In this document: one piece after another, positions 42,728 through 54,060 of the stretch
How the letters are laid out: the number at the start of each line of letters is the position of its first letter
How positions within the stretch are numbered: position 1 is the stretch's first letter
DNA from: Isochrysis galbana
Taxonomy: Eukaryota > Haptophyta > Isochrysidales > Isochrysidaceae
Length of the DNA: 64,000 nt
Assembly: GCA_018136815.1 (NCBI GenBank)
Contig: CM030937.1
Span: 5,880,526 to 5,944,525, forward strand
Direction of reading: 5' to 3'
Translations under genes and position numbers: made by a program
The notes under the pieces: generated by a model
What the model was told of the DNA's origin: nothing
Seen by the model: only the letters and a program-made list of their open reading frames with translations
Databases searched by the model: none

Positions 42728-43049
42728 CGTCCGTGCGTGTCCGTGTGTTGTTGCCTTGCAGCTCATGGCCCTGCACCATCCCACCTCTCACAGGCTTCCG
42801 TGTGTCGTTGCGTTACAACTCCGCGTGATCGAACGAGCGGAGCGCCGGTAGTTTTGCAGCCCTGCCGCCCTGGCGCTTAACTGCCGCTGCTGCGGAGGCA
42901 AGGACACACAGGCAGGGGCCGTGGAGGGGCTTCTACTTTGTGTGCACGCCTCCACCGTCGTGGCAGTAGTAGCAGCAGTGCGTAGCGGGAGTCGTGCACT
43001 GCCTGCGCATCCGCAAGATGAGTCGTCGCATCTCGTGTGGCGCTCACGT

Positions 43050-43615
43050 CTCTTAGATGGTAGCGGCACACCATGTAGATGTAGACATCTCCAAGAAAGG
43101 GAACACCAATCTGTAGATCCTATCATCCCAAAGATGGCTCGGGCTCATCATCAGGATGCGTTCCATCCGAGAGATGCCACTTGCCCTTCTATCGAGATGT
43201 GCGCGTCCTTGATATGGCTTAGTTACATTTCAAATGTGATTGCATGGAAGAGATGCTGCACGCCCATTTCTTGAAATGCGCCCATCTCGAAGGTGGCTGG
43301 GGCACATCTTGCGGACAAGGCTCTCTCAACAATGCTAAAAGCCAATCTATTAGATGCGCACGTCTCTTAGATCCAAAGTAAACATCTTGCGCACAAACGC
43401 ACCTCGAAGATGGAGCTCAGCCATCTGTAAAGATGCTCCATCTTTGGAGATGGCACGTGAGAATTTGAGATGCAGCGCATCTCAAAGATGGCTCGTGTCA
43501 TATAAAGAACATTAACATTCGCAGATGGACTTTTCACATCCCGAGATGGACCCATCCTCTTAGATAGGGGGGGTCCATCTTGAGATGGACTTTCCCGTCC
43601 CCTAACATATATAAG
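43050..43615. repeat. Array of AGATGG/CATCT motifs
   Basis: At least twenty AGATG or CATCT words occur in about 570 bp, many as inverted pairs such as CATCTTTGGAGATGG and CATCTTGAGATGG. The spacing is irregular (about 15-40 bp), so it is not a simple tandem repeat. It could be the subterminal repeat field of a DNA transposon, like that around the hAT relic at 27774-28610. No coding content. The region 42728-43049 before it holds nothing I recognise. Confidence 0.6.
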
Positions 43616-43709
43616 TATCTAGGGTGCACACCACGCAAAACCACCCGTGACACCCCCTCCTCCTAAGCGGAGTACGTGGTATGACGTATGACGCTTACAA
43701 ACAAACAAA

Positions 43710-44472
43710 AAAAACCTTCTAATATTCTTACCGCACTCGCGGCGAATGGAACCACTACCTACTACACGTAGCACGTAGCATACTTTCTACACCCCCACTC
43801 CCCGGGCCCTTCTCCCCCCGCCATAAGGCGGCTCCCCCCGTGCACTACTAGGGGGATAGGGGTGAAGGGCTTAGATATGGTCCGGTGGCCCGCGCCCCCC
43901 CCCGGTGATCTTTCCTCCCCTTCCTCCTGTGTCTCCGAGTGGGCGGCCGACTCTGTCCCGACTTATCCTGTAAACAGGTGCGGGACTTACCAATTTTCCG
44001 GTGAGCGGAGCTCTCGCTCCGCCCCCCCCTTCTCCGCGCTCTCTCTCCCCTCTCCTGCGGCACGCGCGATGGCGCGCTTGCGGCAGGCCTGCAGCTGCCC
44101 TCTGGCGGCCCCTGGAGGCTCCTGGAGGCCAGCTCAGGGGGCAGAGGAGGCTAGGGCTGGGCCCTGGCCTCCCCTGCCTCTCCCTCGCTGGCGCTCCTGG
44201 GCCTCTGGGGCCCCCACTCTGCACCTGTCTGCCTGTCGACCAGGGGGGGAGGGGGGGTTGGAGCGATGGGCTGGCCACGGCAGGCCAGGACGCGCGAGGC
44301 AGGCGTGCCTGCCAGGGAGAGAGTGGGTCAGCAGGGCAGTGGCCTCCTGGCAAGCCATCAGGCGTGCCAGGAGGATGAGTGGTTCCTCCCCCATGCCCCC
44401 ATGGCAGGGGAGGAGTGGAGAGAGGGGGGGGGCTCGTGCCCCCCCATGGGGCAACCAAGTATAAACTTAGTT
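43710..44472 (-). mobile_element. Small non-LTR element family N, complete copy
   Basis: 763 bp flanked by a perfect 17-bp duplication GCTTACAAACAAACAAA (43693-43709 and 44473-44489). On the minus strand it starts CAACTAAGTTTATACTTGGTTGCCCCATGG and ends in an AATATTAGAAGGTTTTTT tail. Internally it matches 50870-51621, including ACCTGTTTACAGGATAAGTCGGG. Frames inside it are Pro/Gly-rich and have no recognised domain. Confidence 0.85.
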
Positions 44473-44489
44473 GCTTACAAACAAACAAA

Positions 44490-45985
44490 CCAAATGAATC
44501 ATAAATCCACTCCCACACTCCCACGCAGATGAGTGCTTGCGTCGAACATGTCGGCCAAGAGCCAAGAGGGCTATAAGAGAGAGCCACAGGGCTAAAAGGA
44601 GCCAGAGGGCCGGAGAGCCAGAGAGCCAGAGAGCGCATGCAACACGTCGCGAGAGAGATGCGATGGGAGGAGAGAGATGAGAGAGACAGGAGGAGGGGGA
44701 GAGAGGGTGTGACAAGTGAGATGAGAATGAGGTGGTTGTGTTGGTGGATGTGTGAGCTGGTTGTGGCTATGCTGAGGCTTGGACAGTGTGATGTGTGGAT
44801 GGAGAGGGAGAGCGCGACGGTGGAGAGGAGGCGCATTGACAAGTCCTGTTACATGGCGTGAGAGCGGGATCGGGGGACATGACAGCGAGCACAACGGGGT
44901 AGAGCACACCAGAGACGAGCACGAAGGGCCCTATGCCTGCTCCTACTAGAGTACGTACTCGACTACTGAAAAATTAACGAGGGCGACCTGCGTCGGCCAC
45001 TGGGCAGAGGGTGATTGGGAAATCCGCGGAAGATTGGGTGATTCCATCGTCCGTTGCATCTTGTCCCCTCGCACGGGCCTGCAACGCCGCTTCCCCCCCC
45101 GGCCCCCCCCGCCGCCGCGCCGCGGCGCGAGCGCGGCCGTGTCCGGCTCGGCTCCTCCTCGTCGCAGAGAGGGGGGGGCCTGCCTTTGCTCCTTGTCTTC
45201 TGCCCGAGTAAGAAGGGGAGGGGGAGACGAGCGCCTCGCCGGCCGCTCAGCAGGATGTGCTTCCCATCTTCCCGCCCCCCCCCCTCCCGCGTGACGGCTC
45301 CGAGATCGAGATCGAGATGCGTGGGCGAGGGTGCGACGCCGCCGCGCGCGGGGGGGGGGACGGCGAGGGGGGGAGAGAGAGAGGGGACGCCGTCCACCCC
45401 GACTGGACCGCCGGAAGAACCGATGGGGGGGGGGGGGGGGGGGCGCCCACCCCCCCCCCCCTCGCCCGCGCGCGCCCCCCCCACCCTCCCCCTCTTCGAC
45501 CTCCTTCTCGCGGCCGCGGAGTCCTCGTCGTGCGAGAAGAAAAACGCTCCCGTGCGAGAGGAAAGTCGCGTGACGCGCCAGGCCGCCCCTCGCTCCCCCT
45601 CGCCTCCCCCCCCCCCGTTTCCCTCCTCGTGCAGAGAGCGAGCGAGCGGGAGCGAGCGAGAGGGAGGGAGAGAGAGCGAGAGGGAGGGAGAGAGAGAGAG
45701 AGAGAGAGGGAGAGGGAAGCAAGCAAGACCAAGTCGCGAGTACCAACGGCAGAAAAAACGTCCCTTCCCTTCCCCATCCCCCCCCACCACCGGCCGCCCT
45801 CCCCCCCCCCCCCCCCCGCCCGCCCGCTCCCCCTCCCCCCCCCCCCCTCCCCCCCCCCCCCTCCCTCGGCCGCCGCTCACCGGTGGAGGCTCCCTCGCCG
45901 CTCCCCCCACCCCACTCTTCCTCTCTCTCCCATCTCCTCGCCGACCGCCTCCGCTCGACGCTCGCGCCGCACACAGCACTCGGCC
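44490..45985. other. Intergenic and upstream region of the MYB gene
   Basis: GA-rich at 44560-44830. From 45060 it is very GC-rich, with CCCCCC and GAGAGA tracts up to 45880. Long overlapping frames on both strands are low-complexity and without domains. The last part is probably promoter and 5' UTR. Confidence 0.55.
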
Positions 45986-47544
45986 ATGGACATGCTCGCG
46001 CACGCCTCCGTCGTACTCATGCAGCAGGACGAGGACGCTGCTGCCATCCTGCACAACCTGCAGACACGGTGCCCCTCGCCTCTGCCGCTCATCACACCCT
46101 GCAAACAAGGCACCCTGGCGCCAGGTGAGCGGCCAGCATGCGCAGCGAGGGAGAGCGCTGCTCCCTCGTACCTGCCACCCGCAACGCGCGTCGACGCGAC
46201 TCGGCACCCGCCTCAGCTAGCGTGATTCCTGGCTGCTTTTGGGGGTTTGTGACAGCCGCAGACCAGCTCCGCTGTCCAGACTGCGCTGGCGCAGGGCGAG
46301 CTGCAGAGGCTACCCCGCACCGGCACATCGGTCTCCCGCTTGGCACCTCGACCATGCCGAAGTCTCACGAATGGCCAAGCGCCCCAGGCCTGTCGTTTCT
46401 CGCCAACAGGCAGTTGGAATGATGGTTGTCCTCCGCGCTGATTGTGCATCAGGTGGTGTGATCGCCCCGTCCAACGTCAACGTCGCCACGGCCTGGAATC
46501 GGTCCGATGACGATCGCCTCAAGCGACTGGCGGCGTGCCTTCCGCCCGCCCTCTCTGGAATTGACCTTGAGAGCATGGGGGAGACGTCCGATCCGGCCTC
46601 GCCAAAGGCACAAGGGGACAACACCTCATGGGAGAAGGAGCATGGGAAGGAGCATGCCATCTCGAGCTGGGCAGATGTCGCCAAGGCGTTCGAGGGCCGC
46701 AATGAGGTGCAGTGCATCCAGCGCTGGCAGAAGCTGACGCACCCTGACTGTGTCAAGGGGCCATGGTGAGTGCTGTGCCTTCGCCTGGCATGTCCACGCA
46801 GACGACCTTCTGCACTCGAAGCATCACACGCGCAACCTCCTTGCGTTCAGGTCTGCCACCGAGGACGCCCAGCTCACCGAGCTAGTCAAACGTTTCGGCG
46901 GCAAGCAGTGGGCGCGCATTGCCTCCATGCTGCCCGGTCGGACGGGCAAGCAGTGTCGGGAGCGCTGGTGCAATAATCTGGACCCCACGCTCAAGAAGGG
47001 TGCATGGACACCGGAGGAGGACGCCATCATCCTCCAAATGCATGCTGCTCTCGGCACGCGCTGGGCCGAGATCGCCAAGTCCCTCCCCGGGCGCTCAGAC
47101 AATTCAGTGAAGAACCGCTGGTACTCTACATGCAGTCGCATCCTGAGGCAGCAGCAGGAGCAAGCCGCCGCCGCCAAGGCGGCGCTGTCCAACTTCCCGA
47201 ACCTCAATGGCCACGGCTTACGCCATGCCCCACCTCCTCTTGATCTCCGGCTCACATCCTACTGCTCCCGACCCACGACGCCCAAGCCTGCACAGGGCTC
47301 GACTGGCCCGCGCAGCGCTCCCGGCACCCACCGGAAGCGCGCGGCTGGAGGCGCAGCCCCGCTCAACACGCCCTCTCCCAAACGCGCCAAGGCCACCATG
47401 CCACCTGCCAATGACCGGTGGACAAAGCTGCTGGCAAATGCTCATGCGGACACATCGTACGAACACGACGGCGCCGTTTGGTACGGTGGGGCTCGCGGCG
47501 TCGTGGACGCTGTGCCTCCACTCATGTGCGCCGAGCAGCTTTAG
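45986..47544 (+). CDS. Three-repeat MYB transcription factor (MYB3R type), three exons
   Basis: Exons are 45986-46124, 46453-46765 and 46851-47544; the introns have GTGAGC/GTGAGT donors and CAG acceptors. The product is 381 residues. R1 starts at Trp61 (AWNRSDDDRLKRL) and ends EVQCIQRWQKLTHPDCVKGPW. R2 (KGPWSATEDAQLTELVKRFG...QCRERWCNNLDP) and R3 (KKGAWTPEEDAIILQMHAAL...SVKNRWYST) follow without spacers. R1 carries an insertion of about 40 residues between its first helix and SWADVAKAFEGR, which is unusual. The codon for the first Trp of R2 is split by intron 2. The 3R-MYB family regulates G2/M genes in plants and animals; here the role is inferred from the family. The C-terminal ~130 residues are Pro/Ala-rich. 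Confidence 0.9.
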
Positions 47545-49320
47545 ACTACGTACACACTTGACGCGAACCTCGATGACGTGGACCTCTTGTCCTGATCGCG
47601 AGACCGAAACCTCGCAATTGCTTGGCCCGCCAACACTGTGACAACTTGATCGGGTCATGCGAACGCCGTGGGTGGCATGCGCTCTCATGAACGCTGAGAG
47701 CGCCACATCAATCGAGGCATACATGTTGTCCACGGACCTCTGACGTTCGTTTACATTTTTCAATTAGATCGAACCTGGGCTATCTACGTCAGGCCCATGC
47801 CGTCTATGCAACATCGCGCTGCATGAGTGACGCAGTTATTTTCGACGTGTGTGCCTATGACTACTAGTGTTGGCTGCCCACAAAGCAGAACAATACTAGC
47901 GCGGGTGCACGAGACGAGGCTGGAGCAATTACGTGCTGGCCTACATGCTGGTGTCCATTCGTCTTGCCGGCCTGCCGACTCCATGGCGGACCCCGAGGCT
48001 ATGCGCCCACGATATTATGTGCTTTGGGATTTTGAGGTATGATGAGGGAGTGAATGAGGGAGGCAAGGAGAGGCAGCAAGGCGAGGAGTGGTGCGAGCAG
48101 CAGCCTTCGGCAGCACGCAAGTGGCACTCGGTCGCTGCCAGATGTTGTGTATGTGCACATGATGCCCATGCACACATGACCACCACGCCCTAGGGTGTCC
48201 ATGCGTTTGTTCCGGGCTTGGAGCTACGGCGTCCCAACAGTAGTCGAGTTGTGATAGTAGTCGAGTTGTGGCCCGGAGCCTCACCGGCCGTCGTTGGGAC
48301 TGCCTTTGCGTAAATACACAAGAAATATCGACTATTGCCGGGAATACAGTCCTCTAATCCTCTCCCCACCGAATCTACAAGCTGTAGCGCACTTGCACGA
48401 GTGCGTGCACGCACCGTACGCCGAGCTCGAGGGCTCGCCTTGGGCCCGCGACGACGATTATCAGAATCTAGATATCGCTCTAGCACCATTGTGGGGTTGA
48501 GGTTGGTGACACATTGGTGATGGAGCTCATGACTCATGTGGTGGATCGTGAGGAGCTGTGGCTGTGGTGCGGCTGGGTGTGAGGTGTGAGTGGAGGATGA
48601 ACTGTAGCATGAGATGTATGGCCCAATTGGAGCATGGGGGGTGAACAATGGGGAGCCGAGGAAGCGCGCGGGGACGGGGCCGAAAACATGGGCGCGCTCT
48701 CAGCCATCACGGGGCACAGCAGCACGAGAACGGGGGAACGGGACGGGCAGGACGGACAAGGGGGCACAGAGGGCGCTCGAGCGATGAGGGTGCAACCTCA
48801 GGTTTGGTTGTTTTTTTCGCAAGTGCCCCCCATGTGAAGCCGGTATAAGTTCTACTTAAAGGACCCCCTTATTAAAGTACAAACGTGCAGGTACGACCCA
48901 ATGGTCGGGCGCAACGGCGGAGTGCAGCTGCTTCACCTGCACCGGATGCGCAGATTGCGACCTTCAAAAACAGGATGATTCTGGTTTTCGACAAGAATGC
49001 TGATGTGCGCAGTGGTAAAAGGGAACTTCGAGTTGCACCCTCTGATAGCGCGGAGCGTAGTCAGGACACAGAGGGAAAAACGTCACGCGCGGGGTGGGAG
49101 GGAATCGCGCGGGAAAGAAATAGACAAAAGGGGGCCGGAAACTCAAGGAAGCACTCGGGGAGAGACGGGAGGGGAGATAGGGGGAGAGGGCTTCCGCGGG
49201 GGAGCCGGGGAGAGGAGAGGAGAGGGGGGGCGGACCGATACGGGACGATACGGGGAAGAAGGGAACTGGGGCGCGGCGACGGAGAGGGAGTCGCGCGGGA
49301 AGACCTAAAAACGGAACGTA
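47545..49320. other. Intergenic, no gene recognised
   Basis: Likely MYB 3' UTR, then unassigned sequence. AGTAGTCGAGTTGTG is repeated in tandem near 48240. From 48890 to 49320 the flank becomes G-rich and leads into the LINE. Confidence 0.45.
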
Positions 49321-49347
49321 CGTCAAACTATTGTTATAGTTCGAGCG

Positions 49348-51770
49348 ATGGAGCGCGCGCCGACCGCTCCTGATCCCCAGCCCTCTGCCGTCACGACGCC
49401 CCACAGGGGCCGCCCCAAGCCGCCGGAGCCGAAGCGCTCACAGGCCGCCCCCCTAACCGACAGCGACGTCGACATGATCCTGCCTCCCTCGCCTCCCCAC
49501 CAGGCTCAGAAGCAGGGAACAGGGAGAGCCCTGTTCCCTGCAGACCAGCAGAGCCAGTCTCTGGCTCTGCCGCCTGCCCCCACTGGCTTGCCAGTACAAC
49601 AAGGACTCCCCATGGTGGGTGGTAGCCTGGCTGCCACCCCCATGGTGGCAACTCCTACCAGCAGTGCACCCCTCGTGGGCGGGCACTTGACACAACAAAC
49701 AATTCCTGGGGCCTTTACGGCTTCCAACCCCTCAAACATCAATCCACAGAAATCCTACGCTGAGGCGGCCGGCCCCAAAGGGAAACTCCCTCAAGAAGCA
49801 AGACAAGCCCCACCTCAACAAGCCAAGCTCCACCCGCCGCCCTCGCGCAAGCGGGCGGACCCACAATCGGAGCCAATTCCGCCTCAACACAACACCACAC
49901 AATTTGCCTCACCCCCTCATGATGAGGAGGAAGAACCGGACGACACTCCATTCTTCATACAGCTAGCGCAGCTAGCTGATGACAAAAAGGACATCAAAAG
50001 CGAGGATGTGGCAACCTATATGAAGTACCTTCTCTCCTAGCTGGAGGGCTTGGATGCCACCCCGGATGGCATGGACAAAGGACGCAAAGGTCCTTGGATT
50101 TTCTACGTCGATGAGGACGCTCACGATCAATTCAAAGCCGCCTATGGCGACAAGCTCCAAACGGCCCTCTCAGGTGTCTCTCACGAATTTGCAGTTACGT
50201 ACGGCGCTCTAGCCGACTCGGCTCCGCGCAAGTCTAGCGCCATCCGGTCCTCGCTGAAGGAGGTGGCGACTTACATTGTATTTCGCATCTTCGACCCGGT
50301 TAAGGCCTACAAAACGAAAACTCGGCACCTAGCGAGCGCATTGGAACGCGAAGGTTTCCACGTACTAAGGGGAAACCAACAACGCGCCAAGACCACTGTG
50401 GAAGGGATCACGAAGGTTGAGTCGGGCAAACGCCCGATTTGGCACTTTTACGTCTACACGGACACATCCGCCTTGGGACACCGCTTCCCGCGCAATTTCC
50501 ACATAACTCTCGACGACGGAGAGAACTTCAATCTAGACTACGCGGTCCGTTCTTCGGTCGAATGCGTTACTCCGGAGGGAGAAATAGCCATCCACGGCAC
50601 CCCCGGGGGGTGCAAAGGATACGATAAGCCGTGGGCAATATCCTTCTTACGCAAAAACCAGGTCAGCTTTCGCCAATGTACTTGCGAACAGGACAAAGCG
50701 AAAGCGGATCAGCGCAAGCGCCAAAGGGACGCTAGCAACGTCATGGATTTCAGGGCCCTGATGGGGCTCGGAGCGGCGGCACCATGCCGCCGATTCATGG
50801 CGGGAGAATGCAAGAATAACCGCACGAAAGGACGGCAAATCGTCCAATGCTCATCCAGCCACGACATCCAACTAAGTTTATACTTGGTTGACCCATGGGG
50901 GGGCACGAGCCCCCCCCTCTCTCCACTCCTCCCCTGCCATGGGGGAGGAACCACCCATCCTCCTGGCACGCCTGATGGCTTGCCAGGAGGCCACTGCCCT
51001 GCTGACCCACTCCCTTCCCCACAGGCTCGCCCCATTCGCCCATCCTGGCCCCTCGTGACCAGCCCATTGCTCCAACCCCCCCTCCCCCCCTGGTCGACAG
51101 GCAGACAGGTGCAGATTGGGGGCCCCAGAGGCTCAGGAGCGCCAGCGAGGGAGAGGCAGGGGAGGCCAGGGCCCAGCCCCAGCCTCCTCTGCCCCCAGAG
51201 CTGGCCTCCAGGAGCCTCCAGGGGTCGCCAGGGGCAGCTGCAGGCCTGCCGCAGGCGCGCCATCGCGCGTGCCGCAGGAGAGGGGAGAGAGAGCGCGGAG
51301 AAGGGGGTGGGCGGAGCGAGAGCTCCGCTCACCGAAAAATAGGTAAGTCCCGCACCTGTTTACAGGATAAGTCGGGGCTGAGACCGCCGCCCACTCGGAG
51401 ACACAGGAGGAAGGGGGGGAATGATCACCGGGGGGGGGCGCGGGCCACCGGACCATATCTAAGCCCTTCACCCCTATCCCCCTAGTAGTGCACGGGGGGA
51501 GTCGCCTTATGGCGGGGGGAGAAGGGCCGGGGGAGTGGGGGTGTAGAAAGTTTCCCTACGTGAGTAGAAAGTAGAGGGTCCACGGCCGCGTGTGCGGTGA
51601 GACTATTAAAAGGTTTATTATATCCAGCCACGACATCCCCGGATGTTGGGCAAAGGACCCCGCTACGGGCAAGCAAATATGTATGGTCAAATGCAATCTG
51701 AAACCCAATAAGGCCTATCCAGGCTACTGTGTTAACGGAGCAAGCTGCCTATACCGCCACGGTGAATAGT
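49348..51770 (+). pseudogene. LINE ORF1 with CCCH-type fingers; nonsense codon and insertion
   Basis: ATG 49348 (MERAPTAPDPQPS). A Pro/Gln-rich N-terminus ends in KDIKSEDVATYMKYLLS and a TAG at 50038-50040. The same frame continues LEGLDATPDGMDKGRKGPW to a Cys/His segment (PCRRFMAGEC...QCSSSHDI). The related copy at 10409 has Glu at the TAG position (ELLLELEGVD), so the stop is a point mutation. The small element is inserted after codon HDI. The frame resumes at 51639 as PGCWAKDPATGKQICMVKCN and ends ASCLYRHGE, stop 51768-51770, completing further CCCH-like spacing. Probably an RNA-binding ORF1 protein. Confidence 0.75.
50870..51621 (+). mobile_element. Small non-LTR element family N, complete copy inside LINE ORF1
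   Basis: 752 bp between perfect 17-bp duplications ATCCAGCCACGACATCC (50853-50869 and 51622-51638). Starts AACTAAGTTTATACTTGGTTGACCC and ends GACTATTAAAAGGTTTATTAT. It is very similar to 62401-63182. It contains ATAGGTAAGTCCCGCACCTG, which looks like a splice donor, and TTTACAGG shortly after. No protein recognised. Confidence 0.9.
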
Positions 51771-52888
51771 AATAGTCTTAAGATTGCGACATACAATTTG
51801 AATGGAGCGAAACACAAGCTAGCGTCTACTCTAGCACAAGCGAGGTTAGGAGGAATCCATATCCTTTATGCGCAAGAGTTGCATCACTACAGCGATGGTT
51901 GGCATCTAAGGGTGCGCAACTTGGCCCGATCCATGGGCTGGGACTGGTTGACTGGTTTCAATCTCCCGCGACGAGGGGAGACCCCGGATGCGGAGTGGCG
52001 GTAGCCATCAGAAAGGACAGAGACGACGTAGTAGTAGAATCTTGGTCGGTAGTTATCCCGGGGAGGCTGATGATAGTTAAAGCTAAAATCGGACATGAAA
52101 CAATAGCCTTCTCATCCATATATCTAAGCGCGCAACCTAATAAACGTAGAGACGAAATAAAAGTACTACACGCAGCGCCGGAGATACTCTCCCACACGAT
52201 CCTAGCGGGCGATTTTAACTGCGTAGAAAACGTCAATAGAGACACTCGATCCAGCGCGGGGGCGGCCCCCTATGCGAATTCGGGAGGCAGAGCCCTAGCG
52301 AGGGCGCTCGCCACGCATGGCCTCACGGACGTCCAACTGCTGGTCAACCCGGGCCTTAAAGACCAATACTCGAGATGCGGACATCAGACACACACTAGGA
52401 TAGACCGCGTATACGCGGCTGAATATTACTCCACGTGGAGGTGGTACAAGGCGTACATAGATCTTAAGCTTTTCACGGGCATGGCGGCATCCGATCACCA
52501 CCCAGTGGTCGCGACCTTCGCAATCGCCCCTCCCAGACGGGCGACGGAGATAGAAGCCAAGATACCGATGGAGGTGTTGGACGACCCGGAGGCCCGCGAG
52601 ATGATTCACCTCCTCTGGAGGCGCTTATACCCGGTCCCTCCGGAAGATGACTCAGGGGATAAGCTCATGACTTGGACGGAAACCAAACGGAAAGTATCCT
52701 CGGTTCTCCTGGCTAAGGCGGTGGAACTCCGCAGACAAAGATCGTTCGCTCAGGCGGAAATAGACGCTGTAGCGGATGCTAGAAAGACCCAGATGGCGGC
52801 AACCCCCGGAACAACCGGGCCGGGCGCCATAGATGCTCTTAACCGTAAAGTAGTGGATAAAAGACGTACATTCTCACCCTCCCCGTAA
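51729..52888 (+). pseudogene. LINE ORF2, APE-type endonuclease domain, frameshifted
   Basis: The first frame gives SLKIATYNLNGAKHK, LGGIHILYAQELHHYSDGWH and ends at 52004. The second frame, from about 51955, continues GDPGCGVAVAIRKDRD, AGDFNCVENVNRDTRS and GMAASDHHPVVATF. TYNLNG, QE, GDFN and SDHHPV are the catalytic motifs of apurinic-type endonucleases of LINEs. One frameshift near 51960 separates the halves. After about 90 more codons the frame ends at 52888, before any reverse-transcriptase motif. Confidence 0.8.
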
Positions 52889-53076
52889 CGGACGCATGCG
52901 TCGAGCTTGCGCTTGGGGAGCCACGATTCGTCAGAAAATCGGCCGCCATCCGCCATGTGTTCTGTGCCGACGTGGCGGAGGGCGACTTCGCCGGCGGCAA
53001 CGCGCTGGAGGAGCGTGTGGTATCGGCGCATGAAGTGGCGCGCGCGAGAAGGCCTCTTTTGACGGAACGCGACTTC

Positions 53077-54060
53077 AATGGGGGCCTCGCGCCCCCCTCT
53101 CTCCATCGCAGACACCCCTAGGTGGCCATGCACAACCAACCTCAGCCCCTGCTTGCTGCATGGGGCTGAGCATCCAATAACACATCTGTCCAGACTCTCA
53201 GGGGGAGCGCGCCACGCGCCTGCCTCACGCATTCGCCTGCGCTCCTGCGCTTGTGCGCTGGGCCCCCGTCGTACTGACCCCACCACCATTCAAAAAAAAA
53301 CATCTGAAGATTCCGGGCAACGCGCCTACTAATCCTAGGTTACCCTGTCACTGACACGACACGGCCCTCACATCCCCTCTCGCCACCTCCTCCCTTTCCC
53401 CCCTTCACTCCTTTGTCTTTGTCTTCGATTTCCGGGGTCCAACTCTGGTGCACTACGCACTACCAAGAGCCTGGTTCGGAGTGCGGGTTTGGGGCAGGCC
53501 TGTTGAATACAATGCCACTCATTTGGAATTGCTGGGGAGGTTTCACTGAGTCTACTCCACCACCATTCATGAGCCACAGACCTCCAGAGCCGCCAAGAAG
53601 GCACCCAGGGCCGGCGAGGCGAGCGAGGAAGAGGCAGGAGGGGCCAGGGGCAAAGCGCAAAGCCCCAGCCCCCACTGCCACCTGAGCTGCCCCGGCTGGC
53701 CCACTAGGGGGACCCGAGGCACCCGAGCGGGGCCGAGGGACACCCAGAAACCAAAAAGAAGGGGGCCATGGCGCGCGCAGATGACGCAACGCGCCGCAGG
53801 AGAACGAAGAGTATGACGAGAAAAGAGCGACAAAAAAACGACATGATTTGACCCAGAAAAAGGGTGTGTTTCTCACGCCCGTTTGCGATTGCGATATATG
53901 TATATGTGCAAGAAGCAGGAAGACACCCTGCGTACCCTGCGCACTGCGCAGCCGACAGACGCCGCAAAAGACGCAAAAGACAAAAGAGCAAATTGCGGCG
54001 ACAGATGAAGAACACGAAAACTCGAAGAGTGGGGGTCGAGACCCCCCGGGGGCACGGTAA
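53077..54060 (+). mobile_element. Diverged small-element copy (5' truncated)
   Basis: CAATGGGGGCCTCGCGCCCCCCTCTCTCCATCGC at 53077 is the same as at 20837 in the copy 20814-23396. CAGGAGGGGCCAGGGGCAAAGCGCAAAGCCCCAGCC...GAGCTGCC at 53636-53693 parallels 22755-22808. The 5' AACTAAGTTT end is missing and I cannot define the 3' limit or a target duplication. Confidence 0.5.

Larger units (their letters stand above)
49321..52888 (+). mobile_element. LINE (APE-endonuclease non-LTR retrotransposon), 3'-truncated
   Basis: 5' end near CAAACTATTGTTATAGTTCGAGCG, followed by ORF1 (49348-51770, disrupted) and the endonuclease part of ORF2 (51729-52888). Reverse transcriptase is missing: homology stops at 52888 and other repeat sequence begins. 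A complete small element (50870-51621) sits inside ORF1. Confidence 0.8.

Noticed and set aside
44963-46207. Open frames of over 300 codons on both strands upstream of the MYB exons
   Set aside because: They overlap each other through GC/CT tracts and have Pro/Arg/Gly-only composition. They are likely shadows and promoter sequence.
49964-50050. ORF1 of the LINE as two genes separated at the TAG
   Set aside because: The frame is continuous across the TAG and the related copy at 10409-11122 shows one uninterrupted protein there.
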